Positions 1-8,767 of a DNA stretch of 64,000 nucleotides are shown here, one piece after another. The stretch comes from Acidobacteriaceae bacterium (GTDB taxonomy: Bacteria; Acidobacteriota; Terriglobia; Terriglobales; Acidobacteriaceae). The stretch's first letter is position 1. The number at the start of each line of letters is the position of its first letter. A program made the translations under genes and the position numbers. Below the pieces are notes generated by a model. That model had not been told where the DNA came from and did no database searches. It saw only the letters and a list, made by a program, of their open reading frames with translations. Location: positions 62,001-126,000 of the forward strand of contig PLCO01000059.1 of assembly GCA_003134815.1 (NCBI GenBank), read 5' to 3'.

Positions 1-888
1 GACAAAAACCGTGTCCGCATCTTCCGTCTTGTACTTGGTAACCAGTCCGTAATACCGCCCGGTCAAATCGCCGAAGTCTTTGTATGCAGCTTCAAGAAAC
101 TCGAGAATCGGCTCGGCAAAGTTATTGCGCCGCGCCACGATTCCCTGCATGTAGTGTTCCTGGTTCTGCACCGGGCCGAGCAGGATGGGATTGGTGAGAT
201 CCATCATCTTGGGAACGCGGCGGCGCGTGGGGCCAAAAAGAACGCGCTGCGCCTCGGTGGGGCAGTCGATGATGTCTTCGGGCGCGCCCAGATACTTGCG
301 GATCAGCTCCGATTCATGCTTATAGAAGGTGCGCTCGAGGTGCGTGGTGAGGAAGCCGTCCATGATGTTCATGCCCGGCGTGAGCGAGAGCTCGGTCACG
401 CGGCGCAGAATCAGCGACTGGTCGGCGGCCTGCTGCGCGTCTTTGCCGAAGAGCATGATCCAGCCGGTGTCAAGGGCGCCATAAATATCGTCGTGGCCGC
501 AGTGAACATTGAGGGCGTGCTTGGTAAGGGCGCGCGCGCCGATCTCGAGAACCATCGTCGACCCCTTGCCGGGCGCGTGGTAGTACTGCTCGACTCCGTA
601 AACGACTCCCTGGCCGGAGGTGAAGTTAACCACGCGTTTGCCGCAGACTGAATGAGCGATGGCTCCGCCCTGAGCCGCGTGCTCGCCTTCTGCTTCGATG
701 GCCAAAGTGTTGTGGCCGAATACGTTCAGGTGGCCTTCGGCATAAGCCTGCTGGAAGAGCTCGCCGCCTTCAGTGGAAGGCGTGATGGGATAGAACACGC
801 CGGCGTCGGCGATGCGCGTCTCAGTGTGGTAGCTGACGAGCTGATTCCCGTTGGCGGTAACGCGGATGCCTGGATAGCGAGCTTTCAT
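1..888 (-). CDS. 2-oxoacid (pyruvate):ferredoxin oxidoreductase, N-terminal part, cut by window edge
   Basis: The reading frame opens with ATG at 886-888 on the minus strand and stays open for 296 codons to the window edge, so the C-terminal part is missing. The translation begins MKARYPGIRVTANGNQ and contains YPITPST, IEAEGEHAAQGGA, FTSGQGVVYG and ARALTKHALNVHCGHDD. These match the pyrimidine-binding domain I and start of domain II of the pyruvate:ferredoxin/flavodoxin oxidoreductase family, which oxidatively decarboxylates 2-oxoacids to acyl-CoA using thiamine diphosphate and Fe-S clusters. A purine-rich GAGGGA lies just before the start. Substrate specificity cannot be read from this part; pyruvate is the default guess. 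It is the leftmost gene and no partner is visible. Confidence 0.8.
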   Translation of the reverse strand, partial: MKARYPGIRVTANGNQLVSYHTETRIADAGVFYPITPSTEGGELFQQAYAEGHLNVFGHNTLAIEAEGEHAAQGGAIAHSVCGKRVVNFTSGQGVVYGVEQYYHAPGKGSTMVLEIGARALTKHALNVHCGHDDIYGALDTGWIMLFGKDAQQAADQSLILRRVTELSLTPGMNIMDGFLTTHLERTFYKHESELIRKYLGAPEDIIDCPTEAQRVLFGPTRRRVPKMMDLTNPILLGPVQNQEHYMQGIVARRNNFAEPILEFLEAAYKDFGDLTGRYYGLVTKYKTEDADTVFV

Positions 889-1270
889 TGATCCCTCACA
901 TTGAAATCTGGTTCGAAATGAAGTCTGGTTCGAAGTCGTCAGAGTACAGGTCTTGCGCCTGAGTGAACGGGACGCGAGTCCATCGCATCCACTTGAACGC
1001 CGCACCAGATTTGGCGGGTACTTGACTGACCGTGCGTCAGACAGCCTCGTCAAAGACCCCAAATTAATTATCGAGCGGGCACAGCTGCAAAAGGAGGCCT
1101 AAGGGGAAGGTTACTCCTCAAATAGAATGGCCCATCATCAGTATGCGCCCAGTATAGAGACGGTGTACCAAATTATGGGAAGCAGCGCAGCCGAGGTGCG
1201 GATTGGGCGCATTGAGCGGACTCGCCCGAGACACCGGTTGCGCTACGATAAAGACACGATTGAGGTTTGC
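889..1270. other. Intergenic region with a short direct repeat
   Basis: No convincing gene is seen between the divergent oxidoreductase and the ABM monooxygenase. Near 903-936 a roughly 17-base unit containing CTGGTTCGAA occurs twice in tandem, and each copy carries the palindrome TTCGAA. The stretch must hold the promoters of both divergent genes, but no clear -35/-10 pair could be assigned. An open frame runs upstream of the ABM start from 1127, but its first 48 codons do not look like the family. Confidence 0.4.
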
Positions 1271-1567
1271 ATGTTTGTTGTGGTCTGGCAGTTTGAGATT
1301 TCCGAGGACAAAGTGGCCGGCTTTGAGGCCGCCTATGGGCCCGAAGGAGCTTGGGCGCAACTCTTCAGGACCTCACCGGAATATCGGGGAACTGAACTGC
1401 TGCGCGATGCCTATGTTCCAGGAAACTACCTGACCATCGACCGCTGGACCAGCGAAGAGGCTTTTCGGACGTTCCGCAAGGATCACGATCGCGAGTACGA
1501 GCTGCTGGACCGGAAGTGCGACGACCTGACCAGCCGCGAAACGAGAGTGGGCGCGTACACGGCTTGA
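1271..1567 (+). CDS. Antibiotic biosynthesis monooxygenase (ABM) domain protein
   Basis: A 98-residue protein beginning MFVVVWQFEI, the length and opening strand expected of single-domain ABM proteins (dimeric alpha/beta ferredoxin-like fold, about 95-105 residues). LRDAYVPGNYLTIDRW and SEEAFRTFRKDHDREYELLD fit the central strands and last helices. ABM proteins include quinol monooxygenases, heme-degrading enzymes and small stress proteins; no substrate can be assigned. The frame is open further upstream to 1127, but the internal ATG fits the family start and is preceded by GAGG. It stands alone, convergent with the toxin-antitoxin pair to its right. Confidence 0.65.
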   Translation: MFVVVWQFEISEDKVAGFEAAYGPEGAWAQLFRTSPEYRGTELLRDAYVPGNYLTIDRWTSEEAFRTFRKDHDREYELLDRKCDDLTSRETRVGAYTA

Positions 1568-1582
1568 GCCAGGGATTTTCGC

Positions 1583-2005
1583 TCATTCAAGAATCAAGAC
1601 ATTCCGGCTGAACTCGGCCCCAGCCATATATCGAATGCCCCGGTCGAACGTGACCAGCACCCCGTCTTCTTTGATCGCCAACCCAAGCAGATAGGCATCG
1701 GTCACCTGCTGATGTCCCGTAATGCGCACGGCAAACGACGCAGTCAGGACAGCCCAACTTCCAGAGATGGGCCAGTATTGGTAGCCGGGATGCGCCCTGA
1801 GCTCTTGGAGGATAACTATGGCTCGCTCCACAGTGATTGTTCCTGTCTGCATCGCCGGATTTGTTGTAAGGCGGATGAACCCCGATTCGGTGAGTGGGCA
1901 GACGCCCCAATTGTCCTTGCCCGATGAAAGGAACCAGCGTTCCGCCTTCCGTCGATGAATGTGTTCGGGGTCGGTCAAAGCGATCAGGACATTCAAGTCA
2001 AGCAA
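1583..2005 (-). CDS. PIN-domain toxin, VapC-like
   Basis: A 140-residue PIN-domain protein. It opens with LLDLNVLIALTDPEHIH, where the first conserved Asp of the metal site lies in the LDLNVL strand, and continues with CPLTESGFIRL (conserved Glu) and QQVTDAYLLGLAIKEDGVLVTFDRG, which carries the later acidic residues. VapC toxins are Mg-dependent RNases that cleave tRNA or rRNA. The likely start is a TTG overlapping the upstream antitoxin's last codons by 8 bases, so the two are translationally coupled. The frame extends upstream but that part lies inside the antitoxin gene and has no PIN character. Antitoxin-first order is standard for VapBC. Confidence 0.8.
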   Translation of the reverse strand: MLDLNVLIALTDPEHIHRRKAERWFLSSGKDNWGVCPLTESGFIRLTTNPAMQTGTITVERAIVILQELRAHPGYQYWPISGSWAVLTASFAVRITGHQQVTDAYLLGLAIKEDGVLVTFDRGIRYMAGAEFSRNVLILE

Positions 2006-2252
2006 ATTTCGCCGGATCAAACTCGTCCTCCGAAAGCTCTTTAACCATCTCGCAAGTAATCGTCCTGCCGGTCCGAGGCAACATCGGGAGACCAATTTCG
2101 GAATACTCGATTTTGGGCAGAGGTGGCGGGGGCGCCGTTTCTGCCTTGCGGATTAGCTCATTGATTGCCGTGCTCAGGCTGATTCCGCGCGCCCGGGCAT
2201 AATAGGCGGCAAACTCATGGGTTTCATCGTCAAGGGAAATCGTGGTTCTCAT
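1998..2252 (-). CDS. Ribbon-helix-helix antitoxin, VapB-like
   Basis: An 84-residue protein starting MRTTISLDDETHEFAAYYAR, followed by GISLSTAINELIRKA. This is the ribbon-helix-helix pattern (a short DNA-contacting strand then two helices) seen in CopG/VapB-type antitoxins. The remainder, including PLPKIEYSEIGLPMLP, is a proline-rich tail likely to wrap the toxin. The internal ATG is preferred because the family strand begins there; in-frame starts at 2267 and 2306 lie inside the inverted-repeat operator. It precedes and overlaps the PIN-domain toxin, so the pair probably forms an autoregulated operon. Confidence 0.75.
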   Translation of the reverse strand: MRTTISLDDETHEFAAYYARARGISLSTAINELIRKAETAPPPPLPKIEYSEIGLPMLPRTGRTITCEMVKELSEDEFDPAKFA

Positions 2253-2261
2253 ACCTTCATC

Positions 2262-2306
2262 TTGCATCAATTTCAGATTTGATGCAATACTGTCTGTTTG
2301 ATGCAT
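2262..2306 (-). promoter_or_regulatory. Inverted-repeat operator in front of the VapBC-like operon
   Basis: TTGCATCAA (2262-2270) and TTGATGCAA (2279-2287) form a perfect 9-base inverted repeat. A third half-site, TTGATGCAT, follows at 2298-2306. Repeated half-sites immediately upstream of a ribbon-helix-helix antitoxin are the usual autoregulatory operator of such modules. Binding is an inference. Confidence 0.5.
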
Positions 2307-2559
2307 ATTTATTCGATTGATGATGATTTACGATATTGATGCGAAATTCCGATTCAAACCTGTGCGATTCGTCACACCATTGCGCAAGCCCGCGCATAGT
2401 TTCTCTGTTTCTTCGCTATTTTCTCCTTTTCTCCCTTGTCGCATCCTGCTACAATCCCATCGAAATCCAATTCAAGCCTCTCGCCGTTTCTTGCCCAAAG
2501 AGCATGATTAGCAAAGCATGAGATTTGGCGGGCGGACACTTTTTTTCAGGAGCCTCCCC

Positions 2560-3636
<1,077 letters not shown>

Positions 3637-4333
3637 CGCGAGTCCTCTCTCGCAAATGCCCGATAGCGTCGGGTAGGCCGGCCAGGTTTCCCCGGCGGAT
3701 TCCCATACGCTCATCTGGCCGTCCTCGCATCTGGCCGTCCTCGCTCGAGGATCGCTCTCTTATTCGGTAGCCATTTTGGGGTCGAAATGGGGTCGATTTG
3801 GGTGCAAAAAGGGGTCGTTTTGCGCGAAAAAACCAACAAAAATCGCAAAAAAATGCGAAAAATCGATGTGAATTTTGAAGCATTTGTGTTGATTATGAAG
3901 GGGTTAAGTGCAATTTGCACCAAATTTGGGATAGCAAATTATTTTTTCTGCGATTTTCGACCTCCGAAGACAGTGGTTAGTGGGTAGTGTTTAGTGGCTA
4001 GAAAGACGCGGAGCGAAGGGGCAGCGGAGTCGGCGGAGCTAGCGGAGTTAGCGGTGCTAAAGAAGCGGATCATGGAATGAGTATGCGCCGGGAGGCGGAA
4101 ATTATCGGCAAACCTGGCAGTGAATATTTCGCGGGCACAAGGGGCTAGAGAATCAGCGGGCTAGCGGGCCAATGGGCCGTGCGCGGAGGTGCGGATGGGT
4201 CGACACTCCGGTGGGGGAAGTCCGCCATGGTCGAGATTAGTGGTTTCAATGGCCATAAGCTCCGAAGTTGAAGGAATGTCCCGTCTGTCCCCAGGTTTTC
4301 CCAGGTTTCCGTCCAGGTTTCCTATGCGCCGAC
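3637..4333. other. Long intergenic region with AT-rich patch and short repeats
   Basis: About 700 bases without a convincing gene. From about 3770 to 3960 the sequence is clearly more AT-rich than its surroundings and contains three GGGGTCG units at short intervals. Around 3972-3999 it has the AGTGGTTAGTG-type repeat found elsewhere in the window. From 4020 to 4060 GCGGAG-like units recur. Near 4285-4320 there are three CCAGGTTT units related in inverted orientation to the tandem repeat at 5464-5491. Short open frames here show no family signature. Confidence 0.45.
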
Positions 4334-4540
4334 TCAGTGCACATTTTGGGGAGGTGGGTCCTTTTCACAATGGCATTTGCATTGCGGTATACACGCCGGT
4401 CCCTTATCGGGGTCACACTGCTTCTCGCATACGCTGTGGGAGCCGTAGGGGCAGGTCGCCGGGGTGCAGCCCGTCGAGTCTGCCCGTGTCACTACGGTAA
4501 ACGCCAACAACAACGCCAGCAAAATGAGAATATTCTTCAT
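4334..4540 (-). CDS. Small secreted cysteine-rich peptide
   Basis: A 68-residue precursor. MKNILILLALLLAFTVVTRA is a clear signal peptide (short positive start, a run of aliphatic residues, A at the cleavage site). The mature part is under 50 residues and has eight cysteines in the span from GCTPATC to CKCHC, with further Pro, Lys and Gly. Even cysteine number and high density suggest four disulfides in the periplasm or outside the cell. The start is supported by purine-rich GGAG/GAGAA upstream. No family is recognised; it could be a disulfide-stabilised effector, an antimicrobial-like peptide or a metal-binding peptide. It lies downstream of the membrane-protein gene on the same strand. Confidence 0.55.
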   Translation of the reverse strand: MKNILILLALLLAFTVVTRADSTGCTPATCPYGSHSVCEKQCDPDKGPACIPQCKCHCEKDPPPQNVH

Positions 4541-4627
4541 TTCTCGATTCTCCAATCGCCACAAATATACCACCATTATTTAGAGGGCGGGCTCTATTTC
4601 AGCGCCCAGGGCAGGGAGGCCGCGCTC

Positions 4628-5365
4628 TTAAGGTAGCGTGCTGGGCTTGGCTTTCGTTCTCGAAGAGGTAGGTAAGCCGTGGCAGGGCTGTTGTTCTCGA
4701 GGAGCAACTGTATTTGTTGTGGGCGAAACCACTACGGCCTGCTTCGCTGCTGGTGGATCAGGCTTCGTAATGTAAATCGCCAAAACTGCGCTCAAACCCA
4801 CGGCATACCCAATCAGCAAAGCTGGCATCGCACAGTGGCCGACCCATTTCGAGAGCACTATGAGCCGATCGCGGCGGCTCTCATAGACTCTTGCTTCCTG
4901 ATCGAACTCAACTACCTTTTGCTTTTGATTTTGGCCTGCCGAACCGTAGTAGTCAAATGAAGACACGCCCGCATTCGGATGGTCTCTGATCCATACTCGA
5001 ATCAAATTCGCGCCTTTGTAAAGACGTTGCAGCTGAAACGAAAGAAGGTGAACGGCGCGTGAAATAAGGTAATTGTGAACAATACACAATGCGAGTGAGA
5101 TGAAGAGAAGTACGAAAGAGGCCACGACAGGAACGATGCGTTCCCTAATCCCCGCTTGGACCTCAGAATGCTCGATGCCTGCCACAAGAAATGAAATGCC
5201 GACGGCAAGAGATCCGGCGGCAAGTATCGACAGCTTGTCGAAGAAAGTGCCACGAACCTCAAGATGGTGAACATCCGAGTCCAGCATCTCCTTCTCAAGG
5301 AAGTCTTCACGCGCCGTGGCGCCATCGAGTTGTTTGAAGTGAAGTTCGTCGTTCTGCACGCCCAT
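4628..5365 (-). CDS. Unknown membrane protein with three predicted transmembrane segments
   Basis: A 245-residue protein of no recognised family. Hydrophobic stretches occur at about residues 45-63, 78-98 and 178-198. The N-terminal 40 residues are charged, with many acidic residues. A hydrophilic loop of about 70 residues, rich in Arg, Gln and Tyr, sits between the second and third segments, and the C-terminus is a Pro/Thr/Ser-rich tail. The loop and tail suggest signalling or scaffold use rather than transport, but this is speculative. It is followed on the same strand by the Cys-rich peptide gene after about 90 bases. No good ribosome binding site was found in front of the ATG. Confidence 0.5.
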   Translation of the reverse strand: MGVQNDELHFKQLDGATAREDFLEKEMLDSDVHHLEVRGTFFDKLSILAAGSLAVGISFLVAGIEHSEVQAGIRERIVPVVASFVLLFISLALCIVHNYLISRAVHLLSFQLQRLYKGANLIRVWIRDHPNAGVSSFDYYGSAGQNQKQKVVEFDQEARVYESRRDRLIVLSKWVGHCAMPALLIGYAVGLSAVLAIYITKPDPPAAKQAVVVSPTTNTVAPREQQPCHGLPTSSRTKAKPSTLP

Positions 5366-5463
5366 AATCGTAGCACTGCAGGTTTCGCAGGTTAGAAAGC
5401 GAAATCGATGACCCCGCCGCTACCGAAAAACTGCAAAAAACTGATACTGAATCAGTGACTCGG

Positions 5464-5491
5464 GAACCTGGGGGACAGAACCTGGGGGACA
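5464..5491. repeat. Tandem 14-base repeat (GAACCTGGGGGACA)
   Basis: GAACCTGGGGGACA occurs twice back to back. A related sequence in inverted orientation (CTGTCCCCAGGTT with extra CCAGGTTT copies) lies at about 4285-4320, so the two copies bracket the membrane-protein and Cys-rich peptide genes. Confidence 0.6.
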
Positions 5492-5637
5492 GACGCGACG
5501 TTCCCCCCTCCTTTTCGCGCAGCTCGGCGTCGCTTGTTTACTCCGCAAATCCACGAATGGACTCCTCGGTCCCCAGTGGACGCACGGTATGCGTTCACCG
5601 TCTCTCCGGCGCTGCTAGAATTCCCTTGGAAGCCCAA

Positions 5638-6126
5638 ATGCCCGTAAAAGCACTCTATCCCGGCACCTTTGACCCGCCCACGAATGGCCATGTGGACCTG
5701 ATTCAGCGCGGATCGAAGCTGTTTGACCATCTGACGGTGGCGATCCTCGTGAATCCGGTGAAGAATCCGCTGTTCACCGTGGAAGAGCGCGTGGAGATGC
5801 TCGAAGAGGCGACGCGGCCGCTGGGCAATGTTTCGGTGGCGACATTCGACGGGCTGATGGTCGCATTCGCGCGCAAGATAGGAGCATCGGCAGTGCTGCG
5901 TGGCATTCGCGCCATCTCAGACTATGAACATGAGTTCCAAACGGCGCTGATGAACCGGCGGCTCGCGCCGGACGTGGAGACAGTATTTCTGCAGCCGGCC
6001 GGTCGCTACTCTTTCGTAAGCTCGCGGATGGTGAAGGAAGTTTTCAGCTTCGGCGGCGACATCAGCGGGCTGGTGCCCCCGAACGTGGTAAAGAAGCTGC
6101 GCGCGCGAATCAAGAACGGCGGTTGA
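5638..6126 (+). CDS. coaD: Phosphopantetheine adenylyltransferase
   Basis: CoaD transfers AMP from ATP to 4'-phosphopantetheine, the penultimate step of coenzyme A synthesis, in the cytosol. The 162-residue protein has the family length and shows YPGTFDPPTNGHVDLIQRG near the N-terminus, with the T/HxGH nucleotidyltransferase motif as TNGH. It also has AVLRGIRAISDYEHEFQ and the late YSFVSSRMVKEV segment matching the ISSTxVRE-type motif. The frame is open far upstream, but the start at the ATG in front of PVKALYPGTF is set by homology and by GGAAG just before it. The upstream 180 bases contain a repeat rather than coding sequence. Confidence 0.95.
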   Translation: MPVKALYPGTFDPPTNGHVDLIQRGSKLFDHLTVAILVNPVKNPLFTVEERVEMLEEATRPLGNVSVATFDGLMVAFARKIGASAVLRGIRAISDYEHEFQTALMNRRLAPDVETVFLQPAGRYSFVSSRMVKEVFSFGGDISGLVPPNVVKKLRARIKNGG

Positions 6127-6171
6127 AGGTCCAGGGGGCGGGTTCGTGCTATCCCTGGTCCCCAAATGCGA

Positions 6172-6230
6172 GGGACCCTTCGGCTTCGCTCAGGGCAGGC
6201 TCTGGGGCACCCATTTTTTGTGGGTCGGTT
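6172..6230. repeat. Intergenic hairpin repeat containing CCTTCGGCTTCGCTCAGGG
   Basis: The segment holds CCCTTCGGCTTCGCTCAGGG, whose ends can pair (CCCT/AGGG), followed by CACCCA-T-rich loop-TGGGT. It separates coaD from the aminotransferase gene. Sequences of this style are dispersed in many acidobacterial genomes; here it might serve as a terminator for coaD. Confidence 0.4.
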
Positions 6231-6313
6231 GGACGAAGGATGCGGCAGACCGCGCGCGCCTTCCACATGCTGAACTTTGCGCCCACTGCAAAATCTGAGA
6301 AGATAGAAGAGAT

Positions 6314-7510
6314 ATGACCGTTACAGCTCCCACAAAAGTATTTGCCGACCGCATAGGCCGGATTGAAGTTTCCGCAACGATGGCCGTGGCCGCCGAGGCG
6401 GCTAAACTGCGCGCACAGGGTGTGAACCTGGTGGATTTCGGGGCCGGCGAGCCTCACTTTGCCACTCCGCGGCACATCAAGGACGCCGCGATTGCCGCGA
6501 TCGAGGCGAACTTCACGCGCTATACCGTTGTGCCGGGGATTCCCGACGTGCGCAAGGCGATTGTGGAGCGGCACGCGTGCGACTTCGGATCGGACTACAC
6601 GATCGACGAAGCTGTGTTTACCACCGGCGGCAAGCTGGCGCTGTTTAACACCATTCAAGTCCTTGTCGACCACGGCGACGAGGTGATTCTGCCTGTTCCT
6701 TACTGGGTGAGCTTCAAGGACATCATTCAGTACGCGGGCGGCAAGGTCGTTTACCTCGAGACCAGCGAAGCGGAGAGCTTCCGCATCACGGCCGATGCAA
6801 TTGAGCAGGCGATTACGCCGCAGACCAAGGCGATCATTCTGAACTCGCCGTCGAATCCGGCGGGGTCGGTGGTGTCGGCGGATGATCTCGAGCGGATCGT
6901 TCATTTGGCGCACGATCGCGGGATTTTTCTGCTTCTCGATGAGTGCTACGTCTACCTGAACTACGCAGGCAAGCCGGTTTCGGGCGGATCGTTCACATGG
7001 GCCAAGGAGCATATCGTCATTCTCGGCTCGCTGTCGAAGACATACTCGATGACCGGGTGGCGCGCGGGATATGCGCTGGCGAATAAGAAGGTGGCCGCGA
7101 ACCTGAGCAAGCTGCAGTCGCAATCGACTTCGAATGCCACCAGCTTTGTGCAGAAGGCGGCGATTGCGGCGCTGAGCGGCTCGCAGGAGTGCGTGGCGCA
7201 GTTTCGCGCGGAGTTTATCGAGCTGCGCGACTATATGCTGGCCGCGCTCTTGAAGATTCCCGGTGTGACGTGTACCAAGCCGGAGGGCGCGTTCTACGTG
7301 TATCCGAACATTTCGGCGTACCTGGGCAAGGGCGGCATTCGCACCGCAACGGAACTGGCCACGCGACTGCTCCACGAGGGACACGTGGTGACCGTTCCGG
7401 GCGAGGCGTTCGGGACTGCGGAGCACGTGCGCATTTCGTACCCGGTAACGCGGGAGAACATCGACGAGGGCACGCGCCGGATGGGCGAGTTCCTGACGGG
7501 ACTGAAATAG
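6314..7510 (+). CDS. Aspartate/aromatic (class I) aminotransferase
   Basis: A 398-residue PLP enzyme of fold type I, class I/II, most like aspartate and prephenate aminotransferases of the AspC Ib type. Visible marks are VDFGAGEPHFATP, the TTGGKLALFN cofactor region, NSPSNPAGSV, the DECY strand with the Asp that contacts the pyridine nitrogen, the Schiff-base lysine in GSLSKTYSMTGWRAGY, and the substrate carboxylate-binding Arg near HVRISYPVT. It would exchange amino groups between aspartate (or prephenate) and 2-oxoglutarate. Purines AGAAGAG precede the ATG. It stands alone, convergent with the M50 protease gene. The exact substrate is not certain. Confidence 0.88.
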   Translation: MTVTAPTKVFADRIGRIEVSATMAVAAEAAKLRAQGVNLVDFGAGEPHFATPRHIKDAAIAAIEANFTRYTVVPGIPDVRKAIVERHACDFGSDYTIDEAVFTTGGKLALFNTIQVLVDHGDEVILPVPYWVSFKDIIQYAGGKVVYLETSEAESFRITADAIEQAITPQTKAIILNSPSNPAGSVVSADDLERIVHLAHDRGIFLLLDECYVYLNYAGKPVSGGSFTWAKEHIVILGSLSKTYSMTGWRAGYALANKKVAANLSKLQSQSTSNATSFVQKAAIAALSGSQECVAQFRAEFIELRDYMLAALLKIPGVTCTKPEGAFYVYPNISAYLGKGGIRTATELATRLLHEGHVVTVPGEAFGTAEHVRISYPVTRENIDEGTRRMGEFLTGLK

Positions 7511-7513
7511 AGG

Positions 7514-7541
7514 CAGTGGTTAGTGGTCAGTGGTTAGTGAT
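7514..7541. repeat. AGTGGTTAGTG / CAGTGGTCAGTGG intergenic repeat
   Basis: A short internally repetitive sequence directly after the aminotransferase stop codon. Close relatives lie near 3972-3999 and, in inverse orientation, at 30762-30795 at the end of the class V aminotransferase gene. Confidence 0.5.
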
Positions 7542-7585
7542 CGGGCGCGCCGCGCGCCTTCAGAATCCGACACAATGAGACGGGC

Positions 7586-8533
7586 TTAGCGATTCGCGAG
7601 TGAAGCACTGCTTACCTCGGCGGGCCTCGAGTTTGCGCCGGCCGCCCACTCGCCGATGGAATGCATCTTTTGGCACTCGCCGCACATGGTGTTGGGGAAT
7701 TGGGAGCCGCAATGCGGGCAGACGGCGCCGGACTCGAACGTGTCGAACGTCTGTTTGCACCCCGCACATCTCCAATTCGCGCCAACCGGAGGGTGTGTTC
7801 CGCAGCAGGGACAGGCGAAGCCTTCACGGCGAGGAAGCCTCTCAATGCGTAGCAATGCGCGGGCGCTCTTGAATCCACTCCAGCAGTTGAGCAAAATATA
7901 CGCGGCGATGAGCAATGACCAGGTGGAGTGCATCCACAAGGCAAGGCAGACGAGGCCAGCCGCGCCGACAAATCCAAGAATCGTGGCGACGTAGAGGCTG
8001 CGGGCGCGTCCCATGAAAAACCAAAGCAGGGAGCGCAGAATCTGGCCGCCGTCGAGCGGATAGATGGGCAGAATATTGAATACGAACAGGACAACGTCGA
8101 TCCAGAATACTGCCGAGACGAGGTTAAAGGCGTCGGGGGAGGAAGTGGCCCATCCGAGCGTGTGTGCCGCGAAGTAGGCGCCCCCGAATACGGGCGCTAA
8201 CGCAACGTTGACGAGGGGCCCGGCGGCGAGGCTCCAGAGCGTGGCGCCGGGGCGCTGAGGCGGATTGACATATGCGACACCGCCCAGCGGCCAGAGCATG
8301 ATGCGGTCAACGGTTCCACCGACCTGGCGGCAAGCCAGCGCGTGGCCAAACTCGTGCAGAAGCACGATGGCAAAGAGCGCGAGGTACTCGAGGGCGCTCC
8401 AGACGAGCGAGGTGTACCGGCCCTCGCGGCTGCCGATCTCGATAACGGCAATGACAAACCAAGACCAGTGCAGGTAGAGATCGATACCAGCAACGCGGCC
8501 GAGATGGATGGAACCCTGACGCAGAGAGAGCAT
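7586..8533 (-). CDS. Site-2-protease-like (M50) membrane metalloprotease with C-terminal zinc ribbon
   Basis: A 315-residue integral membrane protein. The zinc-binding HEFGH (HExxH) lies in a hydrophobic segment in AIVLLHEFGHALACR, and the second metal-site motif is NILPIYPLDGGQILRSL. This matches the short SpoIVFB/RIP-like group of M50 peptidases, which cut substrates inside the membrane. After the last membrane segment a cysteine-rich tail has three CxxC pairs (CPCC, CAGC, CPHC), forming zinc-ribbon-like units, then CGECQ. That tail may recognise substrates. The ATG in front of LSLRQGSIHLG is preferred to an upstream TTG. The gene is convergent with the aminotransferase. Its substrate is unknown. 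Confidence 0.85.
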   Translation of the reverse strand: MLSLRQGSIHLGRVAGIDLYLHWSWFVIAVIEIGSREGRYTSLVWSALEYLALFAIVLLHEFGHALACRQVGGTVDRIMLWPLGGVAYVNPPQRPGATLWSLAAGPLVNVALAPVFGGAYFAAHTLGWATSSPDAFNLVSAVFWIDVVLFVFNILPIYPLDGGQILRSLLWFFMGRARSLYVATILGFVGAAGLVCLALWMHSTWSLLIAAYILLNCWSGFKSARALLRIERLPRREGFACPCCGTHPPVGANWRCAGCKQTFDTFESGAVCPHCGSQFPNTMCGECQKMHSIGEWAAGANSRPAEVSSASLANR

Positions 8534-8767
8534 TCCAGATAGATTACGCCAGTTACGAGCTCGGCAGGGCAACTGGACCCGGGCGGCGGAGTGCTGGCCG
8601 CGTATGGCAAGTGGCGCGAGGAAAGGCGGGATTCGAGCGCGCAGGGTGAGCGTTTAACTCAATGCGGCAAATAGAGTGGTAAATAGGCCGGCTTCCGTGG
8701 GCGCCGGGAAATTTATTCATTCCTCTCTGTGCAAACGCTGTCTCTGTCGAGTACGATAATCCTTCGA

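Noticed and set aside
1127-1270. N-terminal extension of the ABM gene from an upstream start
   Set aside because: The extra 48 residues do not resemble the family, and the internal ATG gives the normal length.
2306-2559. Search for a LexA/SOS box in front of recA
   Set aside because: No recognised LexA palindrome could be matched; the lineage's box is not certain enough to call one.
3711-3923. Small frames in the AT-rich patch after recA
   Set aside because: They encode Lys/Asn/Phe-rich sequence expected from AT-rich non-coding DNA and lack ribosome binding sites and motifs.
6149-7426. A 425-codon minus-strand frame opposite the class I aminotransferase gene
   Set aside because: It is the antisense shadow of a well-supported gene in GC-rich DNA and has no family motifs.
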